Origin: Plutella xylostella
Lineage: Eukaryota; Arthropoda; Insecta; Lepidoptera; Plutellidae
Direction of reading: 5' to 3'
NCBI RefSeq assembly: GCF_932276165.1
Contig: NC_064009.1
Coordinates: forward strand, 5,084,001 to 5,148,000
DNA: 64,000 nt
Shown: in pieces, positions 24,231 through 35,348 of the stretch
How the letters are laid out: every line of letters begins with the position of its first letter
Numbering within the stretch: position 1 is the stretch's first letter
The notes under the pieces: generated by a model
Database searches by the model: none
The model's input: the letters and a program-made list of their open reading frames with translations, nothing else
What the model was told of the DNA's origin: nothing
Position numbers and translations under genes: made by a program

Positions 24231-26319
24231 CGAAGTATACGAACCAACGTTTATCCCGCTGCGTGACACGTTTCTATAAGTATTGCGTGGACAGCGGACA
24301 TTGTTGCTGTTGTGATACCCGTCAGTTTCCGAACAAACAACGTATTTACTCAAGACACGGGTGGCGGGTCCACCCGGGTACACCCGGGTACAGGTGGGCA
24401 TTGTCCTTGTATCATTGTCACCGTGGAGGTATAAACCGTATAATCTTGTAAACGGCCCGGGTCCGCTCCTGGTTCTTCAAAGAAAATAGATGATACATTT
24501 ATTTTGGGCTAACAGAAATAATACGAAGCCGCTACAGCGTAAAAGTAAAGGTATTTCCTTAAAAAGCTGTTTGTACGGAAGTCATTGTTGTAATTTTATT
24601 TTTAATTACCTTTGTGTTTAATTAACGCCGCCACCTGAGGCTTTTAAAGGTCAATTTTCGTACATTCTAAACAATATCAGATAAAATATTTCGAATTTGT
24701 ATTGGGTTGGTATCATAGAAGCTCAAGCTTAAAACAAATATTTATGATTATGAACCCACCTACTGTACCTAATAGGAGCGTGTTACTTCATCATTTAACT
24801 AGGTACCCACCTATAAATTTACATATTTACATAGAATATTTATTATATAAAGTCAGAACGGAGTGTCTCCCACATACTAAGTTGAACACTACAGTACAAA
24901 CGCTCGCCTCTCCTTTTTAACATATTATATAGATATATAGGTATCTATCGGTGTTTTAAAAGCGAGTTACTGACCTTAAGAAAATTCTCGCAAGATGAAT
25001 GAATCTATATTTCGTTCATGTTTGGGGTTTTACAACTCCTTTCGGCCTCTAAAGGATACTTTTCGATAAACTCGTTATACTAACTTTGTTGGGCGGAAGT
25101 TGAGTCGTGACTCTCACATAAGTTGAGTTTGCTATTCACTGTCAGACCACTGGACTATAAAGTTGACGTTTTGGGAGAGCTCAGGGAGAGTTATACTTAG
25201 TACTAGGTACTATAGTAAGTATAGAATTGAATTAAGTTTCGCTTGGGTTCTCAGTAAGATCTTGGTCAAACGCAAACAGTTTGAGTGCTCCGGTTTTCAT
25301 AGCAAATCTTGCCACCATTTTCGACTTACAACTTTGCTAGAGGTATAACTCTGCTATTGGATCCTTATATTCTACAGAGTTACATAAAATACGTGCATGT
25401 TTATATTATAATTAAAATTATACATCTTAAATACAAACATAGTATAGATAATTATTTGCTTCTAATTGCTACGGATCTCTAGCATAAAATATATAAGTTA
25501 TAACTTATAACCATTATCTAATAGGTAGTTATGCATGAAGCTACTGTCTGAAACATATTCACAACATTTCCTGGAAAACCGTTTACGTACTACGAATGTT
25601 ATAAATAGAGCTTTCCGAAAACTGAAGCTCTACGAAAACATCGCATATTTAGTAAGCAAAAACGAAAACAAAAGCTTCATAAATGTTATATGATTTTATG
25701 TTTAATAAGATATAATTATATATCTAACAAACTAACTTACAAGTAAAGTTGACAAGTCAACAGACGTAAATATGGTTTTGTAATAATACTTTTTAATGAG
25801 TTTGAACTTATAATTATAAGTAGAGTACTTTTGTTTCGACTGAAAATAGCTAAGTATATGTATAGTGTTTTTTTCGACATCACATGAGGTTTCGTCTCGT
25901 TATAACATAGTTTACTTTTCAGTACACGATTGCGATTCAAAATAACATACCTATATAGGTATAGCTAGTATAATTGGCACGTTATGGGCTCCATCAAGAT
26001 AGTTGTATCTATATATTTACGCTGACGAGCAATGAAGAAGTTCCAGTGACAAAAGCACCAAATTACTGGTAAACGGAAAAGACAAGCTTAATGACGCCGT
26101 CTGCTATATTGAAGTACAGCGCATCAGAATATTACCAACTAAAAACGTAAATATTTTGCTGATATTCTAAATTTTATGTTCTAAAACATGTCATCGTCAT
26201 TTTGTGGCGACATTTTGTGAGTAGAACGTTTTCATTGCTTGTTAGTGTAATATACTAAATCCTCCAATACAAACTAATCATAACCCACCAACCCACTAAC
26301 TAACCCCCTCTCCCCACAG

Positions 26320-26512
26320 CGTACAAGACACCGACGGCTCGTACTTCGAGAACTTCACAGCCATCTCCTGGCGGCAGGAGAACCGGCGTCTGGCGGCGCT
26401 GCGGCTGGTGGAGGCACGGGCCGAGCGCGCCCCCCCGCCCCCCGCCGACCTCGGCCTGCCCAGTGTGTCTGCCCATCTCTCGCATAAGGAGCACGAGCAT
26501 CTGTACAATGAG
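26320..26512 (+). CDS. unc-13-4: unc-13-4 exon 3 (copy a)
   Basis: The acceptor CCCCACAG is followed by a C that completes the GG left by exon 2. The frame gives VQDTDGSYFENFTAISWRQE, an acidic-basic helix rich in Arg/Leu, then a Pro run and LGLPSVSAHLSHKEHEHLYN. It leaves in phase 0 before GTCAGT, matching the next exon at 28287. This segment precedes the C2 domain (residues about 120-184). It is the parent of a tandem array: copies of its last 135-151 nt follow at 26735 and 27214. Confidence 0.78.
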
Positions 26513-26734
26513 GTCAGTGTGGTCTGGTACTGGTGAAATCCTTTTTGGGGGATGGTAGGAGAAGATTAGGAGCGGGTTTTTGGCCGCAATAGACAATAGC
26601 AGGCGCCCATCGGTTATGCTTCACCCTGCGCCTCTAAGGGGACCTACAAGTCGAGTCTTCTGCCCATTGGTCCAGTTACTGTCCCCAAACACGGGCCGCC
26701 CGCCACTGGTAGGTAGGCAGGTATCTTCCTGTAG

Positions 26735-26870
26735 AATCTCCTGGCGGCAGGAGAAACGGCGGCTGGTGGAGGCGCGGGCCGAGCGCGCGCCGCCGCCCCC
26801 CGCCGACCTCGGCCTGCCCAGCGTGTCTGCGCATCTCTCGCATAAGGAGCACGAGCATCTGTATAATGAG
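26735..26870 (+). CDS. unc-13-4: unc-13-4 exon 3b: in-frame partial duplicate, possible alternative exon
   Basis: This copies exon 3 from the codons ISWRQE to the donor and lacks the first 14 residues. A new acceptor (TTCCTGTAG) directly precedes it. One base (A) completes the phase-2 codon from exon 2, then the frame is open for 45 codons to YNE and the donor GTTAGT in phase 0, the same as exon 3. Relative to exon 3a there is an in-frame 15-bp deletion removing five residues of the Arg/Leu helix. It is therefore a fully phase-compatible replacement for exon 3. Use in transcripts is not demonstrated. Confidence 0.5.
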
Positions 26871-27213
26871 GTTAGTGTGGTCTGGTACTGGTGTGATTGG
26901 TGTCATTTTTACCCGACTGCCGAAGGAGGATGCTTTTCGATTGTATGTTTTTCGATTGTATGTTTGTCTGATTGTTTGTGGCCTCCTGTAGCGTAAACGG
27001 CTTGATAGATTTTGATGTATGATGTATCGTTATGAATAGCAGCCGCGGTAAGCGTCCATCGGTGATGTTGGTTTCTACATATACGCCCGCATCCTACTCT
27101 ACACCCTTAAGAGGACCTAAAAGTCGAGTCGGGTCTATTGCGCATTGTTTAAGTTTCTCTCAAGGGCCACCCGCCACTGGTAGGTAGTTAGGTAGGTAGG
27201 TATTTTCCTGTAG

Positions 27214-27365
27214 GATCTCCTGGCGGCAGGAGAACCGGCGTCTGGCGGCCGCTGCGCCTGGTGGAGGCACGGGCCGAGCGCGCCCCCTCGCCCCCCGCCG
27301 ACCTCGGCCTGCCCAGTGTGTCTGCCCATCTCTCGCATAAGGAGCATGAGCATCTGTATAATGAG
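27214..27365 (+). pseudogene. unc-13-4 exon 3c: frameshifted duplicate exon
   Basis: A third copy of the exon 3 segment with acceptor TTTTCCTGTAG and donor GAG|GTCAGT. An extra C in the GGCGGCCGCTGCG stretch (27247-27255) shifts the frame, so the copy has 151 nt after the entry base instead of a multiple of three. Inclusion would disrupt the protein. Sequence identity to copy a remains very high, including the GTCAGTGTGGTCTGG donor flank, which suggests a recent or homogenised duplication. A fourth copy of only the acceptor end (TATTTTCCTGTAG) sits at about 27571-27583 with no exon behind it. Confidence 0.65.
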
Positions 27366-28286
27366 GTCAGTGTGGTCTGGTACTGGTGTGATCGTTTTTG
27401 GACGAATGGGAAGAGAAGAGTTGCGGGTTTTGAATAGCGGCCGAGGCATGCGTTCATCAGTGAAGTTGGTTTCCACGAGTAAACTCTAAGGGGACCTAAA
27501 AGTCGAGTCTGGTCTATTGCGCATTGTTCAAGCTACTGTCCCCGTACACGGGCCGCCCGCCACCGGCATAGGTATTTTCCTGTAGTTTTCATACAATCTA
27601 CCTACCGATTCCATATAAAATGAAAAAGGAGAATTCCATATAAGATGAAGAAGGTATGAAATATTTACACGGCATTTAGATTAATAGGTGTTTCCTCAAG
27701 TGTAATCTGTAGTGTTTTTTTTCGGATGTCAGAATATTCCGGTCTACCTATGCATTGTGTTAAACATAAAAAATAGATAATAAGGCTAACTATTTTGTTA
27801 TAGATAAAAAATCTAAAGCCACCCAACCTATAACGTATTCTGGTTGATCTTTAATCAAAGGCGATTTATTGTTCCTTCACACGCTTCGCTCATTAGTGTC
27901 CATTTCGCGTAACAAGGATATATTACCATCGCTTGCGCCAAATAAATGGTAGACGAATTTGTTTCTTATACCTAATATAATGTGGCATTTCATTAGGTAC
28001 AAGTATTCTTCAAAATTGATATTTACGACGCTGACGGTTTGTAAATGATATATTTACTTCTGAAACAAAATCAAATCAACTTCAATAGATAAATATCTTT
28101 AAACGTTTTAAACAGCATCGTTATAGTTTTTACCGAAGGTTATTTTTTTATCGTCAACGTTGTTTTCTCTTAACGTTAGTTATAATTACCCTGAAACTTC
28201 ATTTATATCTTTGTGACGGCACGTATTGGTAACTAACACTCTTCACTTCAAAGACCCATATGTCTATAATAATCACCCTCACCCAG

Positions 28287-28506
28287 GTCCTGTACTGCAT
28301 CGAGAACGCCGTGGGCGCGCCGGCCCCAGACGGCCAGTTCGCGGTCTACAAGGAAGACGTCTTGGAGCATGCCAGGCGCGCCTTTCGCATGTCTCCAGAG
28401 GCCCACGCGAGGGCGCTGCGGGCCGCCGACTCCGAACGACCCCCGACTGTCGTGCTCGGGGTCACTGTGATTGAAGCTGACGGGCTGGAGGCTAAAGACG
28501 CTAACG
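28287..28506 (+). CDS. unc-13-4: unc-13-4 exon 4: start of the first C2 domain
   Basis: The acceptor ACCCAG joins the phase-0 end of exon 3. Residues about 185-258 begin VLYCIENAVGAPAPDGQFAV, pass through an amphipathic segment (EHARRAFRMSPEAHARAL), and enter the C2 fold at VVLGVTVIEADGLEAKDANG. Asp255 in KDANG is the first loop-1 calcium ligand position. The donor after 28506 (AACG|GTATGG) leaves phase 1, matching exon 5. A diverged copy of its last 131 nt follows at 28607. Confidence 0.82.
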
Positions 28507-28606
28507 GTATGGTTCATTCTTACTTATTAATCAGCACAAGGGTTAAGTAAGGCGGATCCTCAGCGCTTCCACTTTCATAATAGAGTCTACTGAGGAATCT
28601 ATATAG

Positions 28607-28737
28607 GCGCGCCTTCCGTATGTCTCCGGAGGCTCATGCGAGGGCGCTCCGTGCGGCGGATTCCAAGCGGCCCCCGGCTATGATGCTGGGGGTCACTGTG
28701 ATTGAAGCTGACGGGCTGGAGGCTAAAGACGCTAATG
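28607..28737 (+). CDS. unc-13-4: unc-13-4 exon 4b: partial duplicate, open frame, uncertain use
   Basis: This copies exon 4 from RAFRMSPEAH to DANG and ends at AATG|GTAGGT in phase 1. A new AG (ATATAG) precedes it. About a dozen changes in the first half are almost all synonymous; the protein differs only at Glu-Lys, Thr-Ala, Val-Met and Val-Met. The second half is identical in DNA except the last codon. Entry phase is 2, so it does not follow exon 3 (phase 0) in frame, but it could follow exon 2 directly. It may be a minor exon or a non-functional copy. Confidence 0.4.
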
Positions 28738-28839
28738 GTAGGTGGTTTTGTCTTGCTCTTTGGTTATGATTCTGTCAGCACTAGGAATAAGTAAGTGTGG
28801 GTTACGCTTACACGTTCATAATAAAATGTACTGAACAAT

Positions 28840-29030
28840 CCAGGCGCACATTGTAAGCGGTAAGTGTTTTGTGTCTTGTTATTTGATAGTGATGCAGTCA
28901 GCAAAAGACAATATTCACCCCCAGCCCTTACAGGTTGAGAAATGCTGTCAGCAAAAGAGGCTAGGTATTCGCCCCCAGCCCTTACACTGCAAACATTAAA
29001 ATCTACTGATCTACTGACAAATCCAGACAA
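28840..29030 (+). repeat. Decayed remnants of the exon 4 array
   Basis: Two further unit ends are visible: ACTGAACAATCCAG|GCGCAC at about 28830-28848 and ACTGACAAATCCAG at about 29015-29028, both resembling the end of the unit before exon 4b. Between them lies a direct repeat of about 50 bp starting GTCAGCAAAAG at 28896 and 28946, each copy ending in CCCCCAGCCCTTACA. No coding potential remains. Confidence 0.5.
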
Positions 29031-30739
29031 TTTATGGCGATTATGAGAAAAGTTTACTCATATTTTAACAAAGGAGAGCAAGGTTTGCTACGAATCAACT
29101 CAAAATTTCATGCAGAAGTTATAAAAGCAAATTCGTTATTAATTTCATTACTATGAAACACGTATATACTTTCAGTCAGAAATTCAAAAGCGCTGCCGCT
29201 GCTGTGATATTCGACTTCCAAAAATACGTGCATTTTATATGTTATGGCAGGCAAGATAACCATATATATTAATTCAACGAAATCTGGAATATCATGTAGC
29301 AAAATCTAAAATAAACAAAGTGCTTTTGCTAATGCCTGTCTGACACCTGCGACGCGATAACTTACCGAAATTGATACGAGTAATGTAACTATGAACAAAC
29401 TACTGTGGCGTAGAATTTAAGTACAAGTATAGATTACCTAGAATACTAGTTAGACATAGCTAAATGTAGCTATAAAATTATTATTAGTACTACCTAAGTC
29501 GGATAATGTTCAAGTGTAACAGGTGGCATTCTACGAGCTACGCCGTCCATTTCCAGCTAAGAAAATAAATGTTACGTTTCAATATTTCATCCATGGAAAA
29601 AAATAAATTAGATGAACAGGAGCCAAAGTCGAGGCTTCTTGGTGGCCCAGTTTTTTTATATGATGAGGATGATAATAATTAAAATTAAAAGAGGAATACG
29701 TACACATAACCTATGAGACAGAAGTGCAACTTAAATTGAACAATAGTTGAATATGCAAAAAAAAGTTAAACAGTATTAAATATAAAAAACAGTTCCTGCC
29801 ATAGTAATGGCAGTTCTACTTAACTTTTATCGTCATAATTTAGATTATTATTGATATGGTTTAAGTAGCTTTTGTAATCGTATGACTTGAAGCCTGAAGG
29901 TTACATGTGGCACCTTCATTTTTATCGAATAAATCGGTTATGAACTCTGTTAATCTGAATAAGCTTTTAGTTATCATAGCATTCATAAGGTAGTAATTTC
30001 GTTAGCAATTAGGTAGTTAAGTATAAATTTAAGTAAAATATACCAGTATAAAAATGAGTCCTTTTACTTGATAAATAAAACCTTCAAAGGAGTTCAAGGG
30101 TGGTTATTTGGAAAGCACTATTATACATAAAGGTCAGATACAAACATCAAATAGCACATTCATTAGGCGTCCTTAATATCATATTTTCTATGTAATTTAC
30201 TGATTGACTTTTAGTATCCATTAGTTTATAAGAAAACATATTTTTCCTCAAAAACTTTATATGTGTAGTACTACGTTAGTGTGTAGTAGGTACATTTACA
30301 GTTTTACAAAAATATAAAAGCTAAAGCTAGGTAAAGTAACTTTTTATAAAATAAAAATTTACAGGAAGCACACGCGGCCGCGCGATGGCGGTGTATTGAA
30401 TTACGGGGGGTGAAGGGGGGGGAGCCCGCTCCCACATACACGCGATGACATGTGAGGTTCATCCGCACGGGAAACTGATCGAAACTGATGTAGATTTTCC
30501 ATTTGTGGCACTTTCTGCAAAGCCCTCCAGCTGTATAGGTATTTCCGATAATGGAATTGGGCATTTTAGTTAGCCTGTCTGTGCGCCTGACAGATTACAC
30601 GAAATACAAAACAATGACTGTATTACTGAATCAAAAATTTTAAACCATGTTTAGTGGATCTTTAAATCAAAATTTGATGGTAAGCCCTGAATGTTTTATT
30701 TTAAGTACTATAAAATGGTGTCAAAAATATTTAGGAAAT

Positions 30740-30750
30740 AAGTAGGTAAG
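30740..30750 (+). repeat. Left target-site duplication of the RTE-like insert
   Basis: AAGTAGGTAAG, matching 31383-31393 exactly, directly adjoining the 5' break of the fragment. Confidence 0.75.
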
Positions 30751-31382
30751 AACCGAAGAAGTGGCGATGGTATCACGGTTCACTTACCTAGGTAGCGTTG
30801 TGGCAGGCGATGGTGGCACTGATTTAGATGTCAGCTCCCGTATCGACAAGGCTAAAGGCGCATTTGCGTGTCTGCGCTCCGTATGGCAGTCAAAACACCT
30901 CTCTCGTAGAGTGAAACTCAAAATATTCAACACCAACGTGAAATCTGTACTGCTATACGGATGCGAAACCTGGAAGACTAGAAGACCCTAACACAGAAGC
31001 TTCAAGTTTTCATCAACCGCTGCCTCCGACAGATCCTGAAGATCTTCTGGCCCAACACTATATCGAATGTAGACCTCTGGAAGAGATGCCACGAAGATCC
31101 TGTTGGTTTGCAAATAAAACGGCGCAAATGGAGTTGGATCGGCCATACCCTGCGTAGAGACCAAAATCACATTCCAAGACAGGCTCTTGACTGGAATCCG
31201 CAGGGCAAGCGTAAGCGAGGCCGCCCTAAACAAACCTGGCGCCGTTCAATCGATGCGGAGATGCAGGACGCGGAGATGACGTGGTCCGAGGTGAAGCTCG
31301 CTGCCGTCGACAGACAGAGATGGAGAACCGTTGTGTCTGCCCTTTGCCCCACGGGGGGGTCATAGGACGCCAAGAAAAAAAA
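30751..31382 (+). mobile_element. 5'-truncated RTE-like LINE fragment with target-site duplication
   Basis: Codes for the RT C-terminal region: FTYLGSVVAGDGG, VLLYGCETWK, then after a frameshift near 30985 INRCLRQILKIFWPNTISN, WSWIGHTLRRDQNH and GKRKRGRPKQTWRRS. It ends in ACGCCAAG plus a run of A. AAGTAGGTAAG occurs immediately before (30740-30750) and after (31383-31393) as the duplicated target. Confidence 0.8.
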
Positions 31383-31393
31383 AAGTAGGTAAG
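31383..31393 (+). repeat. Right target-site duplication of the RTE-like insert
   Basis: AAGTAGGTAAG directly after the A-rich tail of the fragment; the pair marks target-primed insertion. Confidence 0.75.
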
Positions 31394-31807
31394 TACTAGG
31401 ACATTAGCGCGCACTTGTAGTTATCACAAAGCTTGTATTGTAACATTTTGTTGGAAAGGTTCAAAGCCGGTTGCGGTCTGTTGGGTTTGATGAGCATTTA
31501 TACACGCTCGCCGGCGTGTGGATTAGACCTACCCTTAATGTGATACTACAGATTTGTAAATTTCCATACACATTTGATCAGAAATCATTCTTAAAGGCTT
31601 TCCTCCGAATTCATAGAGCTTTTTCACACTTAAAAATTGGTTTAAAATTGATGTTGTTATTATGCAAATTTAAAGATTGTCGGATAGAGTTGTGTATTGT
31701 ACAATGTCAATTTTAACATTGTTGTAAATTTACAATACGGTCTATGAATTTGAGGCTGTACGTTTTATGTCCCTTAAAACAGCACAGGCTTTGCCTTTTA
31801 ACACAAA

Positions 31808-31880
31808 AATCAGCTTTTTAATAATTTTCCTCTTTAACATTTATCTACTCTTCGTTTCATCAGGGTTTAGCGACCCATAA
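31808..31880 (+). repeat. Duplicate of the exon 5 acceptor region (decoy 3' splice site)
   Basis: About 75 bp are repeated directly: CGTTTCATCAGGGTTTAGCGACCC here versus CGTTTCATCAGGGTTCAGCGACCC at the real exon, together with the preceding pyrimidine-rich intron. The duplicate AG lies 85 nt upstream of the used one. After it the reading continues F-S-D-P and then stops at TAA, so splicing here would truncate the protein inside C2. Confidence 0.65.
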
Positions 31881-31948
31881 AAATTTCCCCAGCTTTCTAG
31901 GCATTTTTCGCTTTAAAATTATCTCTTATATACTCGTCGTTTCATCAG

Positions 31949-32177
31949 GGTTCAGCGACCCCTACTGCATGCTGGGCATCCAGCCGGCGTCCCTCCCCGC
32001 CTCCCCGCGCGCCTCAGAAGACGAGGGTCGCAAGCACTCCGGGTTCCGACTGAGCTTCAAGCGGCGCGAGGGGCGCCAGCAGCGGGACAGCCTGGGCCGG
32101 CTGCCCGCGCGCTACATACGAGCCACGAGCGTGCGCCCGCACACGCTGTCGCCCAAGTGGAATGAGACCTTCAAGTT
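31949..32177 (+). CDS. unc-13-4: unc-13-4 exon 5: middle of the C2 domain
   Basis: Acceptor TTCATCAG; the two G's complete the Gly of DANG. Encodes FSDPYCMLGIQPASLPASPR, a basic insert (FKRREGRQQRDSLGR), and RYIRATSVRPHTLSPKWNET, then FKL. Asp261 in SDPY is the second loop-1 calcium ligand position, and NPxWNE-type sequence (SPKWNETF) is the standard C2 strand-4 signature. The basic insert is longer than in synaptotagmin-type C2 domains, as is usual for the BAIAP3 group. The donor TT|GTGAGT leaves phase 2. Confidence 0.85.
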
Positions 32178-32623
32178 GTGAGTTTATAATTAACAGTTAA
32201 TTTTTTTTAAGTCTGTTTTGTTTCTCCGATTCTAAATTGTCAGATTCTGAACGGTTCATCAACAGTAGTATCTGAGATTAAAAAATAAAGTTTAGATAAC
32301 AAAAAATATATTTTATTATAAGAATTTACTTGCATACACTCACCAGCAATGAAAAAGTTCCACCTCCCAAAATTATTGGTATTGATCTAGGTTTATCAGC
32401 GTGAACATGCTTGCAGACATATATATTCCATCCATCCATTACCTCTATAAAATCCAAATAATTTGTGTGTAAAAGTAATAGAAGTATGAAAGTAGCTTAT
32501 TGTTATTAATAGTTTAACTGCTACTTACTTTGAGCTTACTAGACTTATTTTTCGTTTTATACCTAGCTATCTCTAACGTAAACCAACGCGTAATAAATCT
32601 ACTAGCAACTATTACGGGCGTCC

Positions 32624-33503
32624 TTAACACGTTCACGGACAATCCGTCGAGGGCCGTAATTATGTATCCTTGTAATATGACTACGCGCCTGTGGCCGTCC
32701 AACTTCTATTGATTGAAACCGACGAACCGTCAACAGCCGTATCATTTCCGTATCCTTAACAGGAGATGCATGATTTAGTGTCGTATTGTGCTAATTCATT
32801 TGTTTCTAGGTGTCATAACAAATAAATTGTCGGGGTTTCTTTTGCGCACACATAAGTGAACTTTATAGTGACATACCGCCTGTCACCGTAACCGTTACAA
32901 ATAAAAATAACCTTCCAGAAGTTAGTGTCACGGCGCGCGCGTCGCGGAAATGTTGTGTAGAACGGGTGGTAGTCTGGTAATTTTTGTGGCAAATTACGAG
33001 GTAAATTAATAATAAATCGATAAATATCATACTGTTTTGCATATAGGATACCTACCTATTCGATTCAAATACTATAATTACTTAAATGGAACATAGAAAA
33101 GCGAAGATATTACTGTAATGAGGAACTAGAAAATTTTAGCTTTTGTCGATGAACCCCTTTGTTTAATCTTACTATATCAGCTTTATTTATTGTAAATAGC
33201 ATGCTAAAAGTGGAACTTTGTGTCTGAAAAACGTCCAAACCTATTTGAAAATGGTTCGGTCCTTGAAAAAAACTGGCGGCTGCCGCCTGTAGCCGTAGAT
33301 GTCACTATACGCATTGTTGGATATGCATGATGTGGCGGACCGCTTGTAGACGATACCGTCTATGGCCGTAACTGTCACATTACGTAAATAAAATATGTTG
33401 AGATACGGCAATACGTTTCAAGGCGGAACGATAAAATGTATGGGATTTTTAGGTGTCATATCAAAAAAAAATTCCAACCATCAATTGTCCGTGAACGTGT
33501 TAA
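32624..33503. mobile_element. Non-autonomous piggyBac-type element with TTAA duplication
   Basis: TTAA-CACGTTCACGGACAAT at 32624-32643 and ATTGTCCGTGAACGTG-TTAA at 33484-33503 are exact inverted ends inside TTAA. This is the target choice and terminal layout of piggyBac elements. The 872-bp interior has no transposase frame. Confidence 0.7.
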
Positions 33504-35123
33504 TATTCCCACGACTAGAGTCTACCGCCCGAACTTAACGACATACTTACAATTTATGTTTGCACCATTACGATGGCATAAATCATAGTTGCAGTAGAAG
33601 TTGAGCCTTCAGATCATTAGTGTGATACTGTTATTGTAATGGAAACAGCCCGGGGGTATTTGGAACTACTCGCTCAAGTGTGGTGGCTGGTAAACAACGT
33701 AAGTACTTTGCCGCTTTCGAGTTCACGCTGCATATGGATATTATGATATGTATGTGTTTAATATCAATATTGATCCACCCTTTGCGTTTAATAATAAAGT
33801 AGCGAATCTGTATGTACCCGTGTTATTAGCTCATTGGATCTACTGAACCGACCTCAATAAACTCTGGTAGGAGGAAAACAGTTGCATTCTAAAAAAGGAC
33901 ACGAGCCTCGACGTTCCGAAAAATTTACATAAAATAAGGCACATAGTAAGAGAAAAAACATCTTTTACACCCTCGACTAGTTTGGCTACGTGCGAATGTA
34001 TTTCTAGGAACACGTTAAATGTAAATTAAACTTGACAAAGCCAATGTGCGGAGTCTAGCACATGGAAGCAGTTAATTGAAGGGATTAACTATAATAGCAT
34101 TACTGCGCCTCCTTTCTACTACGATGCATTGTAGCTGACAGCTTCCGGATAGGACGAAATGGATTGTAATTCGTTTTGAAAATGAAGCAGCATTGTACAG
34201 AGAATAACGCATAGTTCAGCGCAAATGAAAATCAAGTTGGTATTCAACTAACTGATAATAGAGGATAATGATTAACATTTCAATAGTTCTCAAACTGAAT
34301 TTTATTGTCAGTATTTTAGTATTATTGATTCATTATAATAAACCAAATTTTTATTCAGACTATAAATTAATTCGTTGAAATGTTGTAGCTGAATCTGAAG
34401 GCATCAGCTTAAATTTAGCACTAAAACGAAACTGAAATTATTTATTTGAAATCGATTACAAAATAATATATCGTTATATCAAATGGTCTTGGTCAGTTCT
34501 AATTAAAAGTACCTATAAAACACATGCTACTATGGTATACTATTACGAACATCGACGTATGGTCAAGTAATTATGCAAACTACATGTAATTACACATGTT
34601 TGAGCATAAGGTATTCATAAAGTTGATAGGTATGCCATAACAACGCGTTGTGTGGTGTATTTTTTATTGATATCAGTAAAAGTTTTATAGCAGAATGTAG
34701 TTTATTCGTCATCAAAAATTTTATGAGTTAGAAAAACGGGTGATTTTGATTATGATAACACTTAATTATGATACAATATCTTTGAACTGATTATAAAACA
34801 CGAGATGTTGCACGGAATAAAGTTCATATCTTAGGATATCCATGTCTAATATCCATAATATGAAATTGTTTATGTAAATTATATATTTTGATTAGCGAAT
34901 ATTTGCTGTACTACATGTCTTTTGTTATGGCTTTCCCAGCATGTCAGTGACAAACGATAGAGCTGGACTAGATCACCCTAGTCAAAAGATTATCCAGTTA
35001 AATTAATATAATTAGGGACGGTGGGATTTATATGTAGACTTCTTTCAAACTCCGCACTCACTACTTGAAGCATAAAATATTATTTTTTTCTTAAACCACT
35101 AACTTACCTCTTCCATCCGCTAG
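33504..35123 (+). other. unc-13-4 intron 5, right part
   Basis: No repeat or gene recognised after the piggyBac-type element. Confidence 0.5.
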
Positions 35124-35302
35124 CGACATCGACGACATATCATCCGACGTGCTGCACCTGGACATCTGGGACCACGACGATGAGAGCTCGGTGCTGGACG
35201 CCGTGTCGCGGCTCAACGAGGTGCGCGGCGTGCGCGGGCTCGGCCGCTTCTTCAAGCAGGTGTGCCAGAGCGCGCGCCAAGGCAGCCAGGACGACTTCCT
35301 CG
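35124..35302 (+). CDS. unc-13-4: unc-13-4 exon 6: C2 loop 3 and family signature
   Basis: The acceptor CCGCTAG and first base C complete Phe334. The exon encodes FDIDDISSDVLHLDIWDHDD and continues SSVLDAVSRLNEVRGVRGLG, then RFFKQVCQSARQGSQDDFLG. Asp350 and Asp352 (WDHD) occupy the loop-3 calcium ligand positions. The stretch between DHDDESS and DDFLG is a long helical insertion specific to BAIAP3/Munc13-4 C2 domains and is the strongest single basis for the gene call. Donor CTCG|GTGAGT, phase 1. A decayed partial copy follows at 35349. Confidence 0.9.
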
Positions 35303-35348
35303 GTGAGTGTGCGAGCCTGGTACTTTAGTTTTAATGATTTTAGTTATT

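Larger units (their letters stand above)
14308..26319 (+). other. unc-13-4 intron 2, the largest intron (12 kb)
   Basis: Holds the CR1/L2-like LINE, the LINE scrap at 15640 and possible tails at 14580 and 23962. At 23285-23289 there is a TCAGT initiator followed by an ATG at 23430 starting MEVSVGSAAGAYYVMSVPLI (34 codons, hydrophobic), which might be an alternative first exon but has no other support. The remainder (19941-23280, 24450-26319) shows nothing I can name. Confidence 0.5.
26513..27583 (+). repeat. Tandem array of exon 3 plus flanking intron
   Basis: Intron blocks after each copy are homologous. They share GGTCTGGTACTGGTG after the donor, a block on AGTCGAGTC with CATTG, and CGGGCCGCCCGCCAC before the TAG acceptor. 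Unit boundaries fall inside exon 3 at ATCTCCTGG. The second unit is enlarged by an inserted dispersed repeat (26905-27025, starting ACCCGACTGCCGAAGG), of a type I recognise as common in Lepidoptera. Confidence 0.75.
29030..31807 (+). other. unc-13-4 intron 4, main part
   Basis: Only the RTE-like insert at 30751-31382 is recognisable; the rest is AT-rich. Confidence 0.6.
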
